Shown: positions 41,471 through 51,965 of the stretch, one piece after another
How positions within the stretch are numbered: the first letter of the stretch is position 1
Layout: each line of letters begins with the position of its first letter
From: Phytophthora colocasiae
Lineage: Eukaryota; Oomycota; Peronosporomycetes; Peronosporales; Peronosporaceae
DNA: 64,000 bases
Direction of reading: 5' to 3'
Assembly: GCA_018806915.1 (NCBI GenBank)
Contig: JAGKQI010000098.1
Location: 3,968,001 to 4,032,000, forward strand
Notes under the pieces: model-generated
What the model was told of the DNA's origin: nothing
The model's input: only the letters and a program-made list of their open reading frames with translations
The model's database searches: none
Made by a program: the position numbers and the translations under genes

Positions 41471-43183
41471 CTAGTTCTTTGCTGCAAGGTGCTCAAACCC
41501 ACCCAGTACAGCGTCTACATCGTCATGCTCTGCGCAAAGCTCCTCGATCTCTGCTGGAGTGAAGAGCTGAGACGAGACTTCAAAGGCCTCACGGAGTCGC
41601 TGGACCTGAACCTCGTCCAGCTTGGCGACGCAGTAGTACTCGATCATCTGCTGGACGTGGACGCAGCCCATGTATCCCAGCAGCAGCTTCTTGTTCACTC
41701 GACCAGGTCGCACTAGTGCTGGGTCGAGTTTCTCCGGGTGGTTCGTCGTCATGATGACGATGCGACCCGGACAGTCAATTACGCCATCCAACACGTTGAG
41801 CAGCCCCGAGAGATTGAGCTTGTCGTTGCGCATGTTGTACTTCTTCTCGTCCTCGAGACACGCCTTGATCATGGTCGACACGAGTTTGTCGTCTTCAGAC
41901 TGCGCGGGTTTGTCTGTACCAGCCTCTTCAGTCTCTGTGGACTCTTCGGACTCTTCAATTCTAACAGGAGAGACGTCAATCTCACCCGCTCGCTTCTTGA
42001 CGATGGCAGAAGCGCAGTCGATGTCCTCCATGACGAAGATGACGTCCTCAAAGTCCATTTCGATGGGCGAGTCCAAGCCCTGCACTGCGAATTTCATGTC
42101 GAAGAGCGCGTCGAGCAGCTGCTGGTTGGTCTTGATCTTCCCGAGCGAGATGGTCACGACGTGGCGCTTGGTGTGCTGCGCGATGGCCTTGATGAGACTC
42201 GTCTTCCCCGTGCCAGGCGGGCCGTGCAGCAGAAGACCCAGTTTGTACGGGAATCCCTTGATGGCGAACTTGCCGGAGCGCGTCTCGAAGTTGTCCAGCA
42301 GCTGCAGCACTTGCTCCTTCTCCTCGAAGAAGAGGTTCTCGAACGTCTTCTCCTCGCCCAGTGCGTATCGCTTGTAAGCGACGACAGGGGTGGCATTGTT
42401 GTTGTCGTCACCGCTCGAGTTGGCAGCTGCTGTGTCTGCCTGGACGTAGAAGTAGCGAGACTTGTCCTCCACGTGCTTTCGGCGCTCGATGGCCTGGTAG
42501 TTCCTGAATGCTCGGTCGATGATGGCGTCGATGCGCTTGGACGCGTCAGGCAGCGCCGACTCGAAGCGGAAGTTGACGGTGGACTCCTTGACAGTCACCT
42601 TCTTGTCTCCTGTGTTCTCCGGTGCGACTGTCTCGTGCTTGAAGTGGACGCCTGGTTCGATCTGGATCCACTCGTTAAGTGGGGGTAGTGCCTCGACGTT
42701 GAGGCGGTTCACCTCGCCGTAGTACTCGTCGTCGTCGTCACTGCTGTCGGAAGACTCGGAGCCTGTCGTGGAGCAGTCGGACGCGCTGACTGCAGCGTCC
42801 AGCAAGGCCTTGGTGGTCTTTTTGGACCTTTTGGTCTTCTCGAGCAGCTCGTACTGCGCGTTTTTGCTCTTGAGGTCGAGCACGTCGGCCAGGTAGATGG
42901 AGATGGCCTTCTGCAGCAGGTGGTTCTTCTGGTCGTAGTCCCAGACTTTACCCCAGCGGTTGAAACGCTGTTTGACCTCGATGACACGCGAAACGCGACG
43001 TTCGCCCTTGGGCGGGAAGAGGAAGTGGCGCAGCATGGCGAAAAGCGACTGCGGCGACTTCTGCACGTAGGCCACGACCTTCTGGATGAGCAGCGGCACG
43101 AGCATGCAGAGCATTGTGTCCACCAGGACGTTGTGCGTGCGGAAGGTGTTGATGAGGCCGAACTCGACGGCTGTGGAGCTCAT
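41471..43183 (-). CDS. BCS1-type AAA+ ATPase (paralogue C)
   Basis: An intronless frame of 570 aa from ATG 43183 (MSSTAVEFGLINTFRTHN). The hydrophobic N-terminal segment (LCMLVPLLIQKVVAYV) probably anchors it in a membrane. The middle domain (VIEVKQRFNRWGKVWDYDQKN) resembles paralogue D more than A. The AAA module has GPPGTGKTS, VIFVMEDIDC and NHPEKLDPALVRPGR, plus a short acidic insert before the sensor region. The last ~95 residues are nearly identical to those of D, which lies head-to-head 577 bp away. In BCS1 proteins the ATPase ring translocates a folded substrate across the mitochondrial inner membrane. Localisation here is inferred only from the family. Confidence 0.9.
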   Translation of the reverse strand: MSSTAVEFGLINTFRTHNVLVDTMLCMLVPLLIQKVVAYVQKSPQSLFAMLRHFLFPPKGERRVSRVIEVKQRFNRWGKVWDYDQKNHLLQKAISIYLADVLDLKSKNAQYELLEKTKRSKKTTKALLDAAVSASDCSTTGSESSDSSDDDDEYYGEVNRLNVEALPPLNEWIQIEPGVHFKHETVAPENTGDKKVTVKESTVNFRFESALPDASKRIDAIIDRAFRNYQAIERRKHVEDKSRYFYVQADTAAANSSGDDNNNATPVVAYKRYALGEEKTFENLFFEEKEQVLQLLDNFETRSGKFAIKGFPYKLGLLLHGPPGTGKTSLIKAIAQHTKRHVVTISLGKIKTNQQLLDALFDMKFAVQGLDSPIEMDFEDVIFVMEDIDCASAIVKKRAGEIDVSPVRIEESEESTETEEAGTDKPAQSEDDKLVSTMIKACLEDEKKYNMRNDKLNLSGLLNVLDGVIDCPGRIVIMTTNHPEKLDPALVRPGRVNKKLLLGYMGCVHVQQMIEYYCVAKLDEVQVQRLREAFEVSSQLFTPAEIEELCAEHDDVDAVLGGFEHLAAKN

Positions 43184-43760
43184 GGCTGGCTGGCTGGTCA
43201 CTTTTTACTGAAGAGAAGAGAGAGAGAGAGAACAAGTGACCGAGTGAGCGTTAATTGGGAAATGAGGACGGACAATTGTCGTGCATTCCCGGGAAACAGT
43301 CGAGAAGAAAGTTCGTTGGTTTTGCAACTGGTAGTGACGTGGTGTCACCACTGGTGAACCCATTTTCGTCAAAGGGCAACTTTTCTGCACCAAATTGACA
43401 AGTTGAAGTCATTGTGAGTGATGGTGGGTTGAAACCTGCCAGAATGTGTTAAATGTGATTATACAGAGTCTGCCACTATCGAAGTCGTATTTGTATGGAA
43501 AAGCATTTGATAATATACGACGGGGATAGAAACATCATCCAGGTACGCAGGTATTCAAGATCAGGTCTACATATGATTTTATAACATGATTTGCGACCAT
43601 CATTCATTCATTCACTTTCGACGTTCGAAAGGTCACTGACGTAGTCAATTGGCAAAACGTTTTAGCTCAAAGGCCATGTCGATTCATTTTCCCATTTGCC
43701 ACTTCAATAGCATAACCACTGGCCGTCGCCTACTCTGACAAACTCCTGCTATTGTCCACC
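43184..43760. promoter_or_regulatory. Shared intergenic region between divergent BCS1-C and BCS1-D
   Basis: 577 bp with no gene, between two divergent ATGs. The first part has a GA-rich stretch (about 43208-43232), and CATTCATTCATTCA repeats occur near 43602-43617. It presumably holds both promoters. No known binding site is claimed. Confidence 0.55.
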
Positions 43761-45404
43761 ATGGAAAACGTGCCGACTGACCCAACGGACGAGCTTCTGC
43801 GCAACCTCAGCACAGGCAACGTCGCCATTGACGCCTTCGTGTGCCTCGTCGTGTCGCTTCTCCTCCAGCAGCTCATCACGCACTTGCAGGGCTCGAGTGA
43901 CTCGCTGCTCAGCCGCCTGTACAACCTCCTGTTCGGCGAGAAGGAGCCTGAGGGCGTGTACCGGATCATCGGCATCACGCAACGCTTCAGCTCTGAAGGC
44001 CACAAGATCTGGGACTACGACCAGAAGAACCACCTGCTACAGAAAGCCATCTCGATCTACTTGGCGGACGCGCTGGACTTGACCAACAAAGACGCCAAGT
44101 ACGACCTGCTGCATCGGCCACAGAAAAAGACCAAGGCACTCGCGGACAATGACGACGGCGACACGAGCGAGTCTTCGTTCGACTCGGAGGAGGACGACGA
44201 CACGTACTGTGGAGCTGTGGACGGTCTGTGCTGGGAGGCGCTTCCCCAAGAGAACGAGTGGATCGAGGTGGAGGAAGGCATCCAGTTTAAACATGAGACA
44301 GTCGAGCCGGAGGACAAAGAGGAGCAGAAGACCAAGTCGCTGACGGAGACCAACGTCAACTTCAAGTTCTTCTCGACACTTCCCGACGGCTCGGAACGCA
44401 TCGACGCACTGATTCAACGGGCGTTCAAGCAGTATCAAGACACGGAACGCCAGCGATACACCAAGGACACACTCCGCTACTACTACATCCAGACTGGCGG
44501 TCCCAGCATTCTGGATAAGGATGCGAGGGTGACGTATAAACGGTATGCGCTGGGCGAGGAGAAGACGTTTGAGAACCTCTTTTTCCAGGAGAAGGATAGC
44601 GTGGTGCAACTACTCAACAACTTCACCAACAAGTCAGGCAAGTTCTCCATCAAGGGGTTCCCGTACAAGCTCGGTCTCCTGCTTCATGGGCCTCCCGGTA
44701 CGGGTAAGACGAGCCTCATCAAGGCCATTGCGCAGCACACACGACGCCACATCGTGACAATATCCCTGGGCAAGATTCGCACGAACCAGCAGTTGCTGGA
44801 TGCGTTATTCGACATGAGTTTCGCAGTGCAGGGCCTGGATTCGCCCGTGGAGATGGGGTTCGAAGACGTTGTGTTTGTCATGGAGGACATCGACTGCGCG
44901 TCTTCCATCGTCAACGCCCGTGATGACGGCGAAAAGAAGCCGAGCAAGGCCGACCGCATGTTTGGCAGTCAGAAGAAGGCAATGGAGGAGGATCCCGAGG
45001 ACGGGATGGCGGGACTGATGGGTCCCATGCTCAAGCCAAAGGGGGTCGAGGACAAACTCAGTCTATCAGGTCTGCTCAATGTGTTGGATGGCGTAATTGA
45101 CTGTCCGGGTCGCATTGTAATCATGACAACGAACCACCCGGAGAAGCTCGACCCAGCACTAGTGCGACCTGGTCGAGTGAACAAGAAGCTGCTGCTGGGA
45201 TACATGGGCTGCGTCCACATCCAGCAGATGATCGAGTATTACTGCGTCGCCAAGCTGGACGAGGTTCAGGTCCAGCGACTCTGTGAGGCCTTTGAAGTCT
45301 CGTCTCAGCCCTTCACTCCAGCAGAGATCGAGGAGCTTTGCGCAGAGCATGACCATGTAGACGGTGTACTGGGTGGGTTTGAGCGCCTTGCAGTTAAGAA
45401 CTGA
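43761..45404 (+). CDS. BCS1-type AAA+ ATPase (paralogue D)
   Basis: An intronless frame of 547 aa. ATG 43761 (MENVPTDPTDELLRNLSTGN) is preferred; the open frame extends nine bases upstream only through a non-ATG codon. The N-terminal hydrophobic segment (IDAFVCLVVSLLLQQLI), the WDYDQKNHLLQKAISIYLAD middle motif, Walker A GPPGTGKTS, Walker B VVFVMEDIDC and NHPEKLDPALVRPGR are all present. It shares its 3' third almost exactly with paralogue C in inverted orientation. OST3/6 starts 95 bp downstream on the same strand. Confidence 0.9.
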   Translation: MENVPTDPTDELLRNLSTGNVAIDAFVCLVVSLLLQQLITHLQGSSDSLLSRLYNLLFGEKEPEGVYRIIGITQRFSSEGHKIWDYDQKNHLLQKAISIYLADALDLTNKDAKYDLLHRPQKKTKALADNDDGDTSESSFDSEEDDDTYCGAVDGLCWEALPQENEWIEVEEGIQFKHETVEPEDKEEQKTKSLTETNVNFKFFSTLPDGSERIDALIQRAFKQYQDTERQRYTKDTLRYYYIQTGGPSILDKDARVTYKRYALGEEKTFENLFFQEKDSVVQLLNNFTNKSGKFSIKGFPYKLGLLLHGPPGTGKTSLIKAIAQHTRRHIVTISLGKIRTNQQLLDALFDMSFAVQGLDSPVEMGFEDVVFVMEDIDCASSIVNARDDGEKKPSKADRMFGSQKKAMEEDPEDGMAGLMGPMLKPKGVEDKLSLSGLLNVLDGVIDCPGRIVIMTTNHPEKLDPALVRPGRVNKKLLLGYMGCVHIQQMIEYYCVAKLDEVQVQRLCEAFEVSSQPFTPAEIEELCAEHDHVDGVLGGFERLAVKN

Positions 45405-45498
45405 AATTCATAACGTTATTCCCCCCACTTCAATTTGTGATACTTAACGGTTACATGTTAATCTAGGTCTGTTATTTAACACAGTTACCAATCTCGAT

Positions 45499-46711
45499 AT
45501 GATCTGGACAAGACTCGCCTCGTTGGCCACCTTGTGCAGCCTCTCAACGTCTTCTGCTGCTGCTTCCGTCGCCCTAAATGGTCCATTTCAGTCTCTAGCT
45601 GGGTCTTCACTCTTTACCCTCCAGGATTCGCCTGATTCTTCGCTTGTTTTGGCGCAATATGAGCGTTTCCTGCTGTCAAAACAGCGTTCGACGCCTCTGT
45701 TGCTCTATTTCACCCCTTCTTCCACCTGCAACGAGGAAGACGACGAGGAGCAGCAGGTAGAAGCTCCTGCTACCGACCAGGAGGCTTGTGTTGCTCATAA
45801 AGAACTGGTGGAAGCGTCGGTAGAACTCGCAGCTGAGATTTTGTCCACTCCGGAGCTTCCCGTCGTCCGTGTGGACGTCCAAACGTGGGCCTCAATGCTT
45901 CATTACGTAAGACAAAGATGTGGTTTCCATCTCTACTACTGGTATGTATTAACATGGGTTCTGTTTGCTGTAGCACTTGATGTCCTCGACGCCATCGCTG
46001 CTGTGGATGCCTGGACGCGCGTCCGGCCGCTTTCAGCGCTATCCGCACGTCGAGACCAACTTCCTCGACCTCCGCGTCAATGGATCGCTGTTTACCAGTC
46101 TTTTAGGTGGAGATAATGATGGTTTCCAGCAGAATGGAGTGATAACAGAGGCTGTGACTAAAGAGATCACGGCGTTTGTGCGTCTGTGTCAAGAACGGAG
46201 TGGCTATCTCATTCGGAATTCACGAGGGAAACTGGTACCAGCTGTGCCGATCGATCCTGGAAACGACCCGCTGTCAGGCCTCGAGTTCATTCCAGCGTTG
46301 GCGTTTGTGGCATTCATCGCCTTCATCGTGAACGAGAGCCGCGAGTTCGTCCTTGGAGTGGTGCGTACGCGACTCTTCTGGTTCGTCCTCTGCTTGGGCG
46401 TGATTTACGTCGCGCTCAGCGGGCTGTTCCACTCGATCATCCACCGTCGAGCCTGGTACTACTTTGGTCGAATGCATGGCTTCGTGTTCGTTTATCCAAG
46501 TTCGCGACGGCAGTTCGTACTGGAAGGTCTGATCAATGGGACCTGGAGCTTCTGGCTGTCCCTTGGAGTGATGAGCATCTCGGAGGTTGCACCGGCGTTG
46601 AAGTCGCGTCTGGCAAAGGAGGAGGTTATTCGCTGGTCACTGCTGCTCGTGGTTATTTCGTACATGGCGCTGTACTTGACTTTCCTCATGAAGTACCGGT
46701 GGTTAGCCTAG
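45499..46711 (+). CDS. Oligosaccharyltransferase OST3/OST6-family subunit (MagT1/TUSC3-like)
   Basis: Two exons, 45499-45906 and 45974-46711, with a 67-bp GTAAGA...TAG intron. The product is 381 aa. A signal peptide (IWTRLASLATLCSLS) leads into a lumenal thioredoxin-like domain containing PLLLYFTPSSTC, PELPVVRVDVQTW and YPHVETNFLDLRVNG. Four membrane helices follow in the C-terminal 130 residues (ALAFVAFIAFIV, FWFVLCLGVIYVALSG, TWSFWLSLGVMSI, LLLVVISYMALYLTFL). OST3/6 proteins help N-glycosylation of slow or Cys-containing sites in the ER. The usual CXXC redox motif is not present: the Cys after FTPSST is followed by an acidic stretch and the next Cys is about 20 residues on. Confidence 0.85.
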
Positions 46712-46756
46712 CGTTGTCGGTTGGTAGCTAGGGCTTTAGCCTTCACTTAACGGTAT

Positions 46757-47887
46757 TTACACGACAACGGGGGACGCAACGCTCACTTCCTTGGATCGAC
46801 AGTCTCTTTCCTGCATTCCCCTTGATCTGTTCCCCAGCCAGAGCGACAAATACACCAGTGCTAACATGGTCGGAATTTCAATGAGTGCTGCAACGACACT
46901 CATCATTGCTGGGTCAGAGTCCAGCCCAAAGGTAGCGACAGCCACACCCAACGACAGCTCATAGTTGTTGCTCGTGGCTGTGAATGCCAATGTGACGCTC
47001 TGAGCGTGGGTGGCGCCACAGGTCTGGCTCATAAAGAAAGAGCCCGCGAACATGAAGAAGAAATAGATGAGGAACGGCACCATCGAGAAGAGCACTGAGC
47101 CGATGGTCGTCGTAATGCGTTGACTCTGAGAAGCGAAGAGCACGACGATCGTGAAGAGGAGAGCTGCCACCGCCAGCACATCCAGTTTTGGAGTGTATTT
47201 CTCAAAGTACCAGTCGTTCCCTTTCCAGCGACGTAGGAATATCCATCCAGCAATACCTAGTACGAAGGGAATCCCCATGTAAATGCCCACGTTACTAGCC
47301 ACTTCAGTCACAGAGATATGGAGACTTTCTTGATCCTCATCGTCGACCCCCATAGCTGCTGGCATCGTATTGAGGAAGAAACTAGCGTAAAAGGAGTACA
47401 AAGCCATCGTCCAGAGGGAGTTCACAGCGATGAGAGCTGCCCCGTACTCGAGGTCTCCACCAGCCAAAGCGATCCAGATCATGACCATCCCAATACAACG
47501 AGCACAGCCCACGAGGCTGAAACCAGCCATGAAGCCTGAGTCGTTGTGGAAGAAACCTGCAGCCAGGAGGAACATGAGGAATGGACCGACGACCCAGTTC
47601 TGCACGCTCGTTAACAGCAGCAACCGCCAGTCGCGGAAGACTGCACCGACCAGCTCCCAGCGCACATTAGCCAGAGGCGGATACATCATGGCCAGCAAAC
47701 CAGCGCCCACGAGCAGATTCATCCCCCCAACTGTTGTGGCTTCGATGAAGGAATGCACCGCCGAGAGCTGTCCGAGGCCGATCCCCGCACCGGCGGACAG
47801 CAGAATCCACAGCGGCAAGAACCGGTCGAGAAACGATAGTTGACTGGCGATGCCTGCGTCGTGATAGACGGTCTCTTCCTCCGCCAT
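46757..47887 (-). CDS. ACR3-type arsenite/antimonite efflux transporter
   Basis: An intronless frame of 376 aa with about ten hydrophobic helices. The ACR3 (bile acid:Na+ symporter superfamily) signatures are visible: FLPLWILLSAGAGIGLG near residue 20, PFLMFLLAAGFF, and the conserved GCARCIGMVMIW with the Cys shown to be needed for metalloid transport in ACR3 proteins. Downstream are a TATSNNYELSLGVAVATFG motif and a final VYLSLWLGNR. ACR3 exports arsenite across the plasma or vacuolar membrane. No arsenate reductase or ArsR gene is nearby, so this is a stand-alone gene. It starts 65 bp from the end of the FYVE-SYLF gene on the same strand. Confidence 0.88.
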   Translation of the reverse strand: MAEEETVYHDAGIASQLSFLDRFLPLWILLSAGAGIGLGQLSAVHSFIEATTVGGMNLLVGAGLLAMMYPPLANVRWELVGAVFRDWRLLLLTSVQNWVVGPFLMFLLAAGFFHNDSGFMAGFSLVGCARCIGMVMIWIALAGGDLEYGAALIAVNSLWTMALYSFYASFFLNTMPAAMGVDDEDQESLHISVTEVASNVGIYMGIPFVLGIAGWIFLRRWKGNDWYFEKYTPKLDVLAVAALLFTIVVLFASQSQRITTTIGSVLFSMVPFLIYFFFMFAGSFFMSQTCGATHAQSVTLAFTATSNNYELSLGVAVATFGLDSDPAMMSVVAALIEIPTMLALVYLSLWLGNRSRGMQERDCRSKEVSVASPVVV

Positions 47888-47951
47888 TGCGTTCTTTGTA
47901 CTATCGTATAGGAGTTGAATTGAGTTGTTACTACGCTGTTGCTCAAATGGC

Positions 47952-49468
47952 CTAATGGATGTGGCTGCACGTTTTGCACTTCTTGTTCCAGACCTGGTGC
48001 GAGTGAGCTACGAAGACTTGGCAACTGCACGCTCGACACGCCCCCATCATGCGAGACCTCTCGGCCAGCACCTCCTTGTGCTCTGCGATGCCACGCATGG
48101 CACGATCCAGCGCCTCATACAGCGGCCTCGCAGCAACCGGCTGACCCACAACGCCGCTAAGCAGTGCACTCGCCTCCAGATCCTGTCCGTAGAACTTGCG
48201 GTTCAAATCGTTGCGCGTTGCAATCACGGAGCCCTGGAGTGAAATGCCTGCGTACAACCCTTTGCTGATCGAGTAGCTGTAGTTGCCATTGAGCCCAGAA
48301 CTGCTGATAGCAGCGGCAGCAGCGGCTGAACGGCCATAGGGACCTACAGCGACATCCAAACCTGCACCCAAGTTGACCTGTGGCGAGTGGAAGACCTGCA
48401 CAGCAGCAGGAGAACCCAGAATGATCATTACCTCGACGATTTCTCCTCCGATCTCGAAGCCGCCACCCAACCCGACCGTACCGATAGCTGACGGTGCAGA
48501 CCAGGATCCGTCACCTAGACGGGAGATCACAATACCCGTTCCGACCTTGCCAACAAGGAGGAAACCAGCCTTGACGATCGTCATGATGGCTAAACCGTGT
48601 GCGTTCTCGAGCATTGAGATCGGAATGGATCTGTCCCCGGACGCTCCCGAGTCGTTCCGGAAGAAGTTGCCCACAATATCTGCTGCATTTGTGCACTCCT
48701 TCTCGAGCGAAGGTGAGAATGGCACGTGTAATCTCGACTTGGCTTCGTGTGGACCCGAGTCGGCGTTCGCCTTAGCGTAACGTGCCACTAGATCCTGTTG
48801 CAATGGACGGAGTTGAGGTGCGCAATGCAAACATGCTCGTTGTGGGATGGATGGGTCGTAGCCCTTGGCGCCTTCGATCTGCTCTCCTTCCGGGATTAAC
48901 AACATCAATGGCGAGCAGTTCCCACACACGTAGCGACCACACGCACGGCTGCATCAGGATAATAAAGCGTTAGTTATGAGAACTACATCACCATGGCAAG
49001 AATTTAAACACAGACACACCATTGATGTCGACGCTTAGTGACGTCGAAGGCCAAGCCACAGACGTCGCAATTAGGATGGTCAGAGTATCGTCCCTTGAGG
49101 ATTCCAGAGCCGCCGGACGCGCGACCGCCACTGTTGCGGTCCTGTCCGGGGGAGGAGACTGAGGAGGCAGATGACAAGTTTCGGCCATTGGCTCTGTCTG
49201 TAGCGCCGTCTCCGTCCACGTACACGACGGGGATGGCTGGTGGCGTGTTGTTGTGGCCAGATTGCTGCTGGTACAGAAGCGTCTTCTGGTCGCGCTCCTC
49301 GAACGACATTTGCTCTTGGAATCGCGGAGGAACTCGTGACGGCGGTGCTTGTTGAGACTCAGTATGGGCGGCTGGTGGAGGAGCTGGTTGCGCTGCGAAC
49401 GGTGCGCCACATTCGCTGCAGAAGCGGCCGCTGGGCGTGTTGGCCCCACATAGAGAACACTGAGGCAT
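47952..49468 (-). CDS. FYVE zinc-finger and SYLF (Ysc84) domain protein
   Basis: Two exons: 49020-49468 and 47952-48948, with a 71-bp GTGTGT...CAG intron cutting the FYVE finger. The product is 481 aa. An N-terminal zinc ribbon (CSLCGANTPSGRFCSECG) is followed by a linker and, across the splice, a FYVE finger (CDVCGLAFDVTKRRHQCRAC plus GRYVCGNC). A SYLF/Ysc84 lipid- and actin-binding domain (AHGLAIMTIVKAGFLLVGKVG, GIGGGFEIGGE-like VGLGGGFEIGGE) follows. The C-terminus has two more Cys pairs (CRACSC, CKTC). FYVE binds PtdIns3P and SYLF binds PtdIns3,5P2 or actin, so an endosomal role is inferred. The start ATG 49468 directly precedes the ribbon. Confidence 0.88.
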
Positions 49469-49757
49469 CACTAGACGCGTTCTGAGGCTTTGAGGCTGAT
49501 TGGCAGATTGCGAAGTGGCTGAGCAACGCGGGACATGCGAGCCCTGTGTCTCTCTGTATGGATATGCCTCTCCTTGTCCACCTTCTGCTATATTATTGAG
49601 GCAAGTGTACATGTGCAAATCCAGTCAAGGTGCGACTCAACTCAACGGATCTTCTAGTGTGGACACGTACGCAGCTCTTTTTTTGATTGATACGCGCAAA
49701 ACAACTTCAATTGTTGCTCTCTCTTCCTATTGCGACCAGCACTTCCGGAACGTCCAC

Positions 49758-51579
49758 CTATGCGACGAAACTAGCAGGCTCGACACCCACGCCGCCGCAG
49801 TGCTGGTGCACCAGCTTGGCGAACTCCAGAGCGAGAGCGTCGGCGTCCTGCTGCGTGTCTGCCTCAGCGTACACACGCACGGCGTCCTCAGTGCCAGACG
49901 CGCGCACGAACGCGCGGCCACGCTTGTTAGCGTACTCCTGCTGAGCGGCGTCCAGAGCGGTGCGAAGACTTTCGGGGGCCAGCACCTTAGTGTCGTCCTC
50001 TTCATCCGACTTGATCACGCTGCGGTCCGCCACCTTAACCTTCGTCTGGCGGCTCGGCAGGTCGTTGTAGATGGCGTCCCAGTCGGCGATGCTCCAGTTC
50101 TTCTGGACGAGCAGTGCCTCCACGAACAGCAAGTCGCACATGGCGTCGCCTGTGGCCTGGTTCACGAGTTGCGAAGCGGCGAGTAGCTGCGAAAGCGCCA
50201 GCTTCTTACGTTCGTCGTGTAGCGTGTTCTCCCACTTGTGCAGCTTGTCCAACAGCGCGTCCTTAAAGACGACGGTGCCGTGGCCGTTGGCCTCGAAGTA
50301 CACAGCCATGTCGAACTGTGTCGCTTTCTCGTGGCAGTACTTGACACCAGTCTTCGCTTGCTCCACATGGATTCCCAGAGCCTGTAGGTACTGAGTGGAG
50401 GCGCCATTGGCGTACGCAGTCATCACGCAGCCGAACGTCACGCCCTCCTGGTCCAGTTCCAGAGCGTGCAGCTTGTCGGACAGGAATTCAGCAAACAGGC
50501 AGGCAATCTTGTTGCCGTCCAAAAGGTGCCACATGCCTTCGTCGTCGAAGTAGTGGAACACCACGCGGTCACCATCTCCGTCCATGCTGCAGTACCGCTT
50601 GCCCCGGCCGTTCTCGCGGGTCACGTTCGTGGGCGGTTGACGCGACTTCTCCACGTGCTCAGCGCCACACTGAAGATTCAGCTCGCCGTCTCCGGGAGTG
50701 TTGACAATCTCCAGGCGAAGTGAGTCACCCAGGTCCTTGGCCAGTTTAGCCATCTGCAAGGCGCCGACGCCGTGGGCGCAATCCACGTATAGCGGGCTTC
50801 GCGTCTCCAGACGCTACAGCAATACGACGTCAGTTCATCTAGCAAATAACAGTGGATTTAACCCGCTGAAAGACCCACCTTGGAGTCGTGCGTGGCTGTG
50901 AGCTGCTTGAAGGCGTCGCTCAACATGTTGTAGTATCCGACCTCGGACGCCCAGTCACCCTTGTTGTAGTTCTCGTAATTCCACTGCAACACGCAACAGT
51001 TAAACATCTCACCCCCTTTGCTTCTAGCTATAAAGATCCTCGTACCATGCGAACCAAATGGTGCAACTGTGGCGTTGTCTGCAGTCCAAAGTCCAGCACG
51101 TTGCCACCAATGACGAGCGCTCCCTCGCGTGCAAGCTCAGCCAAGTGCTCACTGGAAGGGCGCGTGTCCTTGGCAATAAAGACGTTGCCCGTCTGGTCCA
51201 GATCGATCTTCTCTGCAGCCACGATGGCGTCCAGAACCTCCACGACCTTGTCTTGGGCCGCATTGGCCAGTTGAACCGCGTACTTTTCCCATTTCTGGCT
51301 GAGCATGTCACCCTTGGGGTCGATGATCTTCAGTCCATTGTCACTAGCTGCATTGTGCGACGCCGTAATCATGACGCCCACGATCTTCCCCACACTCTTG
51401 GAGCGCAGCACCGCCAGCATTCCCATGCGGTGGCACGTGGACACCAACAGCCCCGCGTCCTCACGGAATCCAGCAGTACCGTAACGCAGCTCACGTGCGC
51501 CCAGACGCTCGGCGCGCGGGTACTTGACGGTCTCCTCCGCCACACGCGGCGTCTTGTCCAAAACACTTGGGCCGCTCAT
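49758..51579 (-). CDS. PGM3: Phosphoacetylglucosamine mutase
   Basis: Three exons in phase: 51046-51579, 50879-50983 and 49758-50813, with 62- and 65-bp introns. The product is 564 aa. It contains the four alpha-phosphohexomutase signatures in order: the phosphoserine loop TASHNAASDNGLK, the metal-binding DGDGDRV, the sugar-binding EANGHGTV, and the phosphate-binding RASGTEDAVRVYAEA. The N-terminal LRYGTAGFRE and overall length fit AGM1/PGM3. It converts GlcNAc-6-P to GlcNAc-1-P, feeding UDP-GlcNAc for N-glycans, GPI and chitin or other wall polymers. Functionally it links to the OST subunit encoded 3 kb away, though the genes are not an operon. Confidence 0.93.
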
Positions 51580-51965
51580 GTCTTTAAAGTCTCTCTTCCT
51601 CGGTCTTGCGCTCTTTGTTAAGTGGAGCTGTTCACGACCAAAAAGGTAGGGAGAAATTGGTCGTCACGATGGTGGATTGGTTGTAAAATATGATTTACAG
51701 ATTCACGATTGGTAGAAAAAAAGAACATGTGACGTGGGAGGCGATGATACGATGAAGATACGATGGCATGAGAATTTTTTATAATGACGAGGATATGTTG
51801 ATGGGGCGTACGGGTGGACTGATAAATACTCTCCTATGTGTGTTTCGGCATCGCTGTCTGACTAGCTGCCTATATCTGTATGGGGGTGTTCGTCTCCTGG
51901 GACGAAGCGACTAGTTGATGGAGCAGTGACGCGACATACCTCTCTCGCTCTCTCTTTCTCTCTCT
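51580..51965. other. Intergenic, with short CT microsatellite
   Basis: 386 bp between the PGM3 start and the LRR gene 3' end. A CT-rich simple repeat lies at about 51943-51967, and A/T-rich sequence at 51700-51800. No gene is seen. Confidence 0.55.

Noticed and set aside
41670..42688. Long plus-strand frames over BCS1-C
   Set aside because: Antisense shadows of a G/C-biased coding region; the minus strand has complete AAA motifs.
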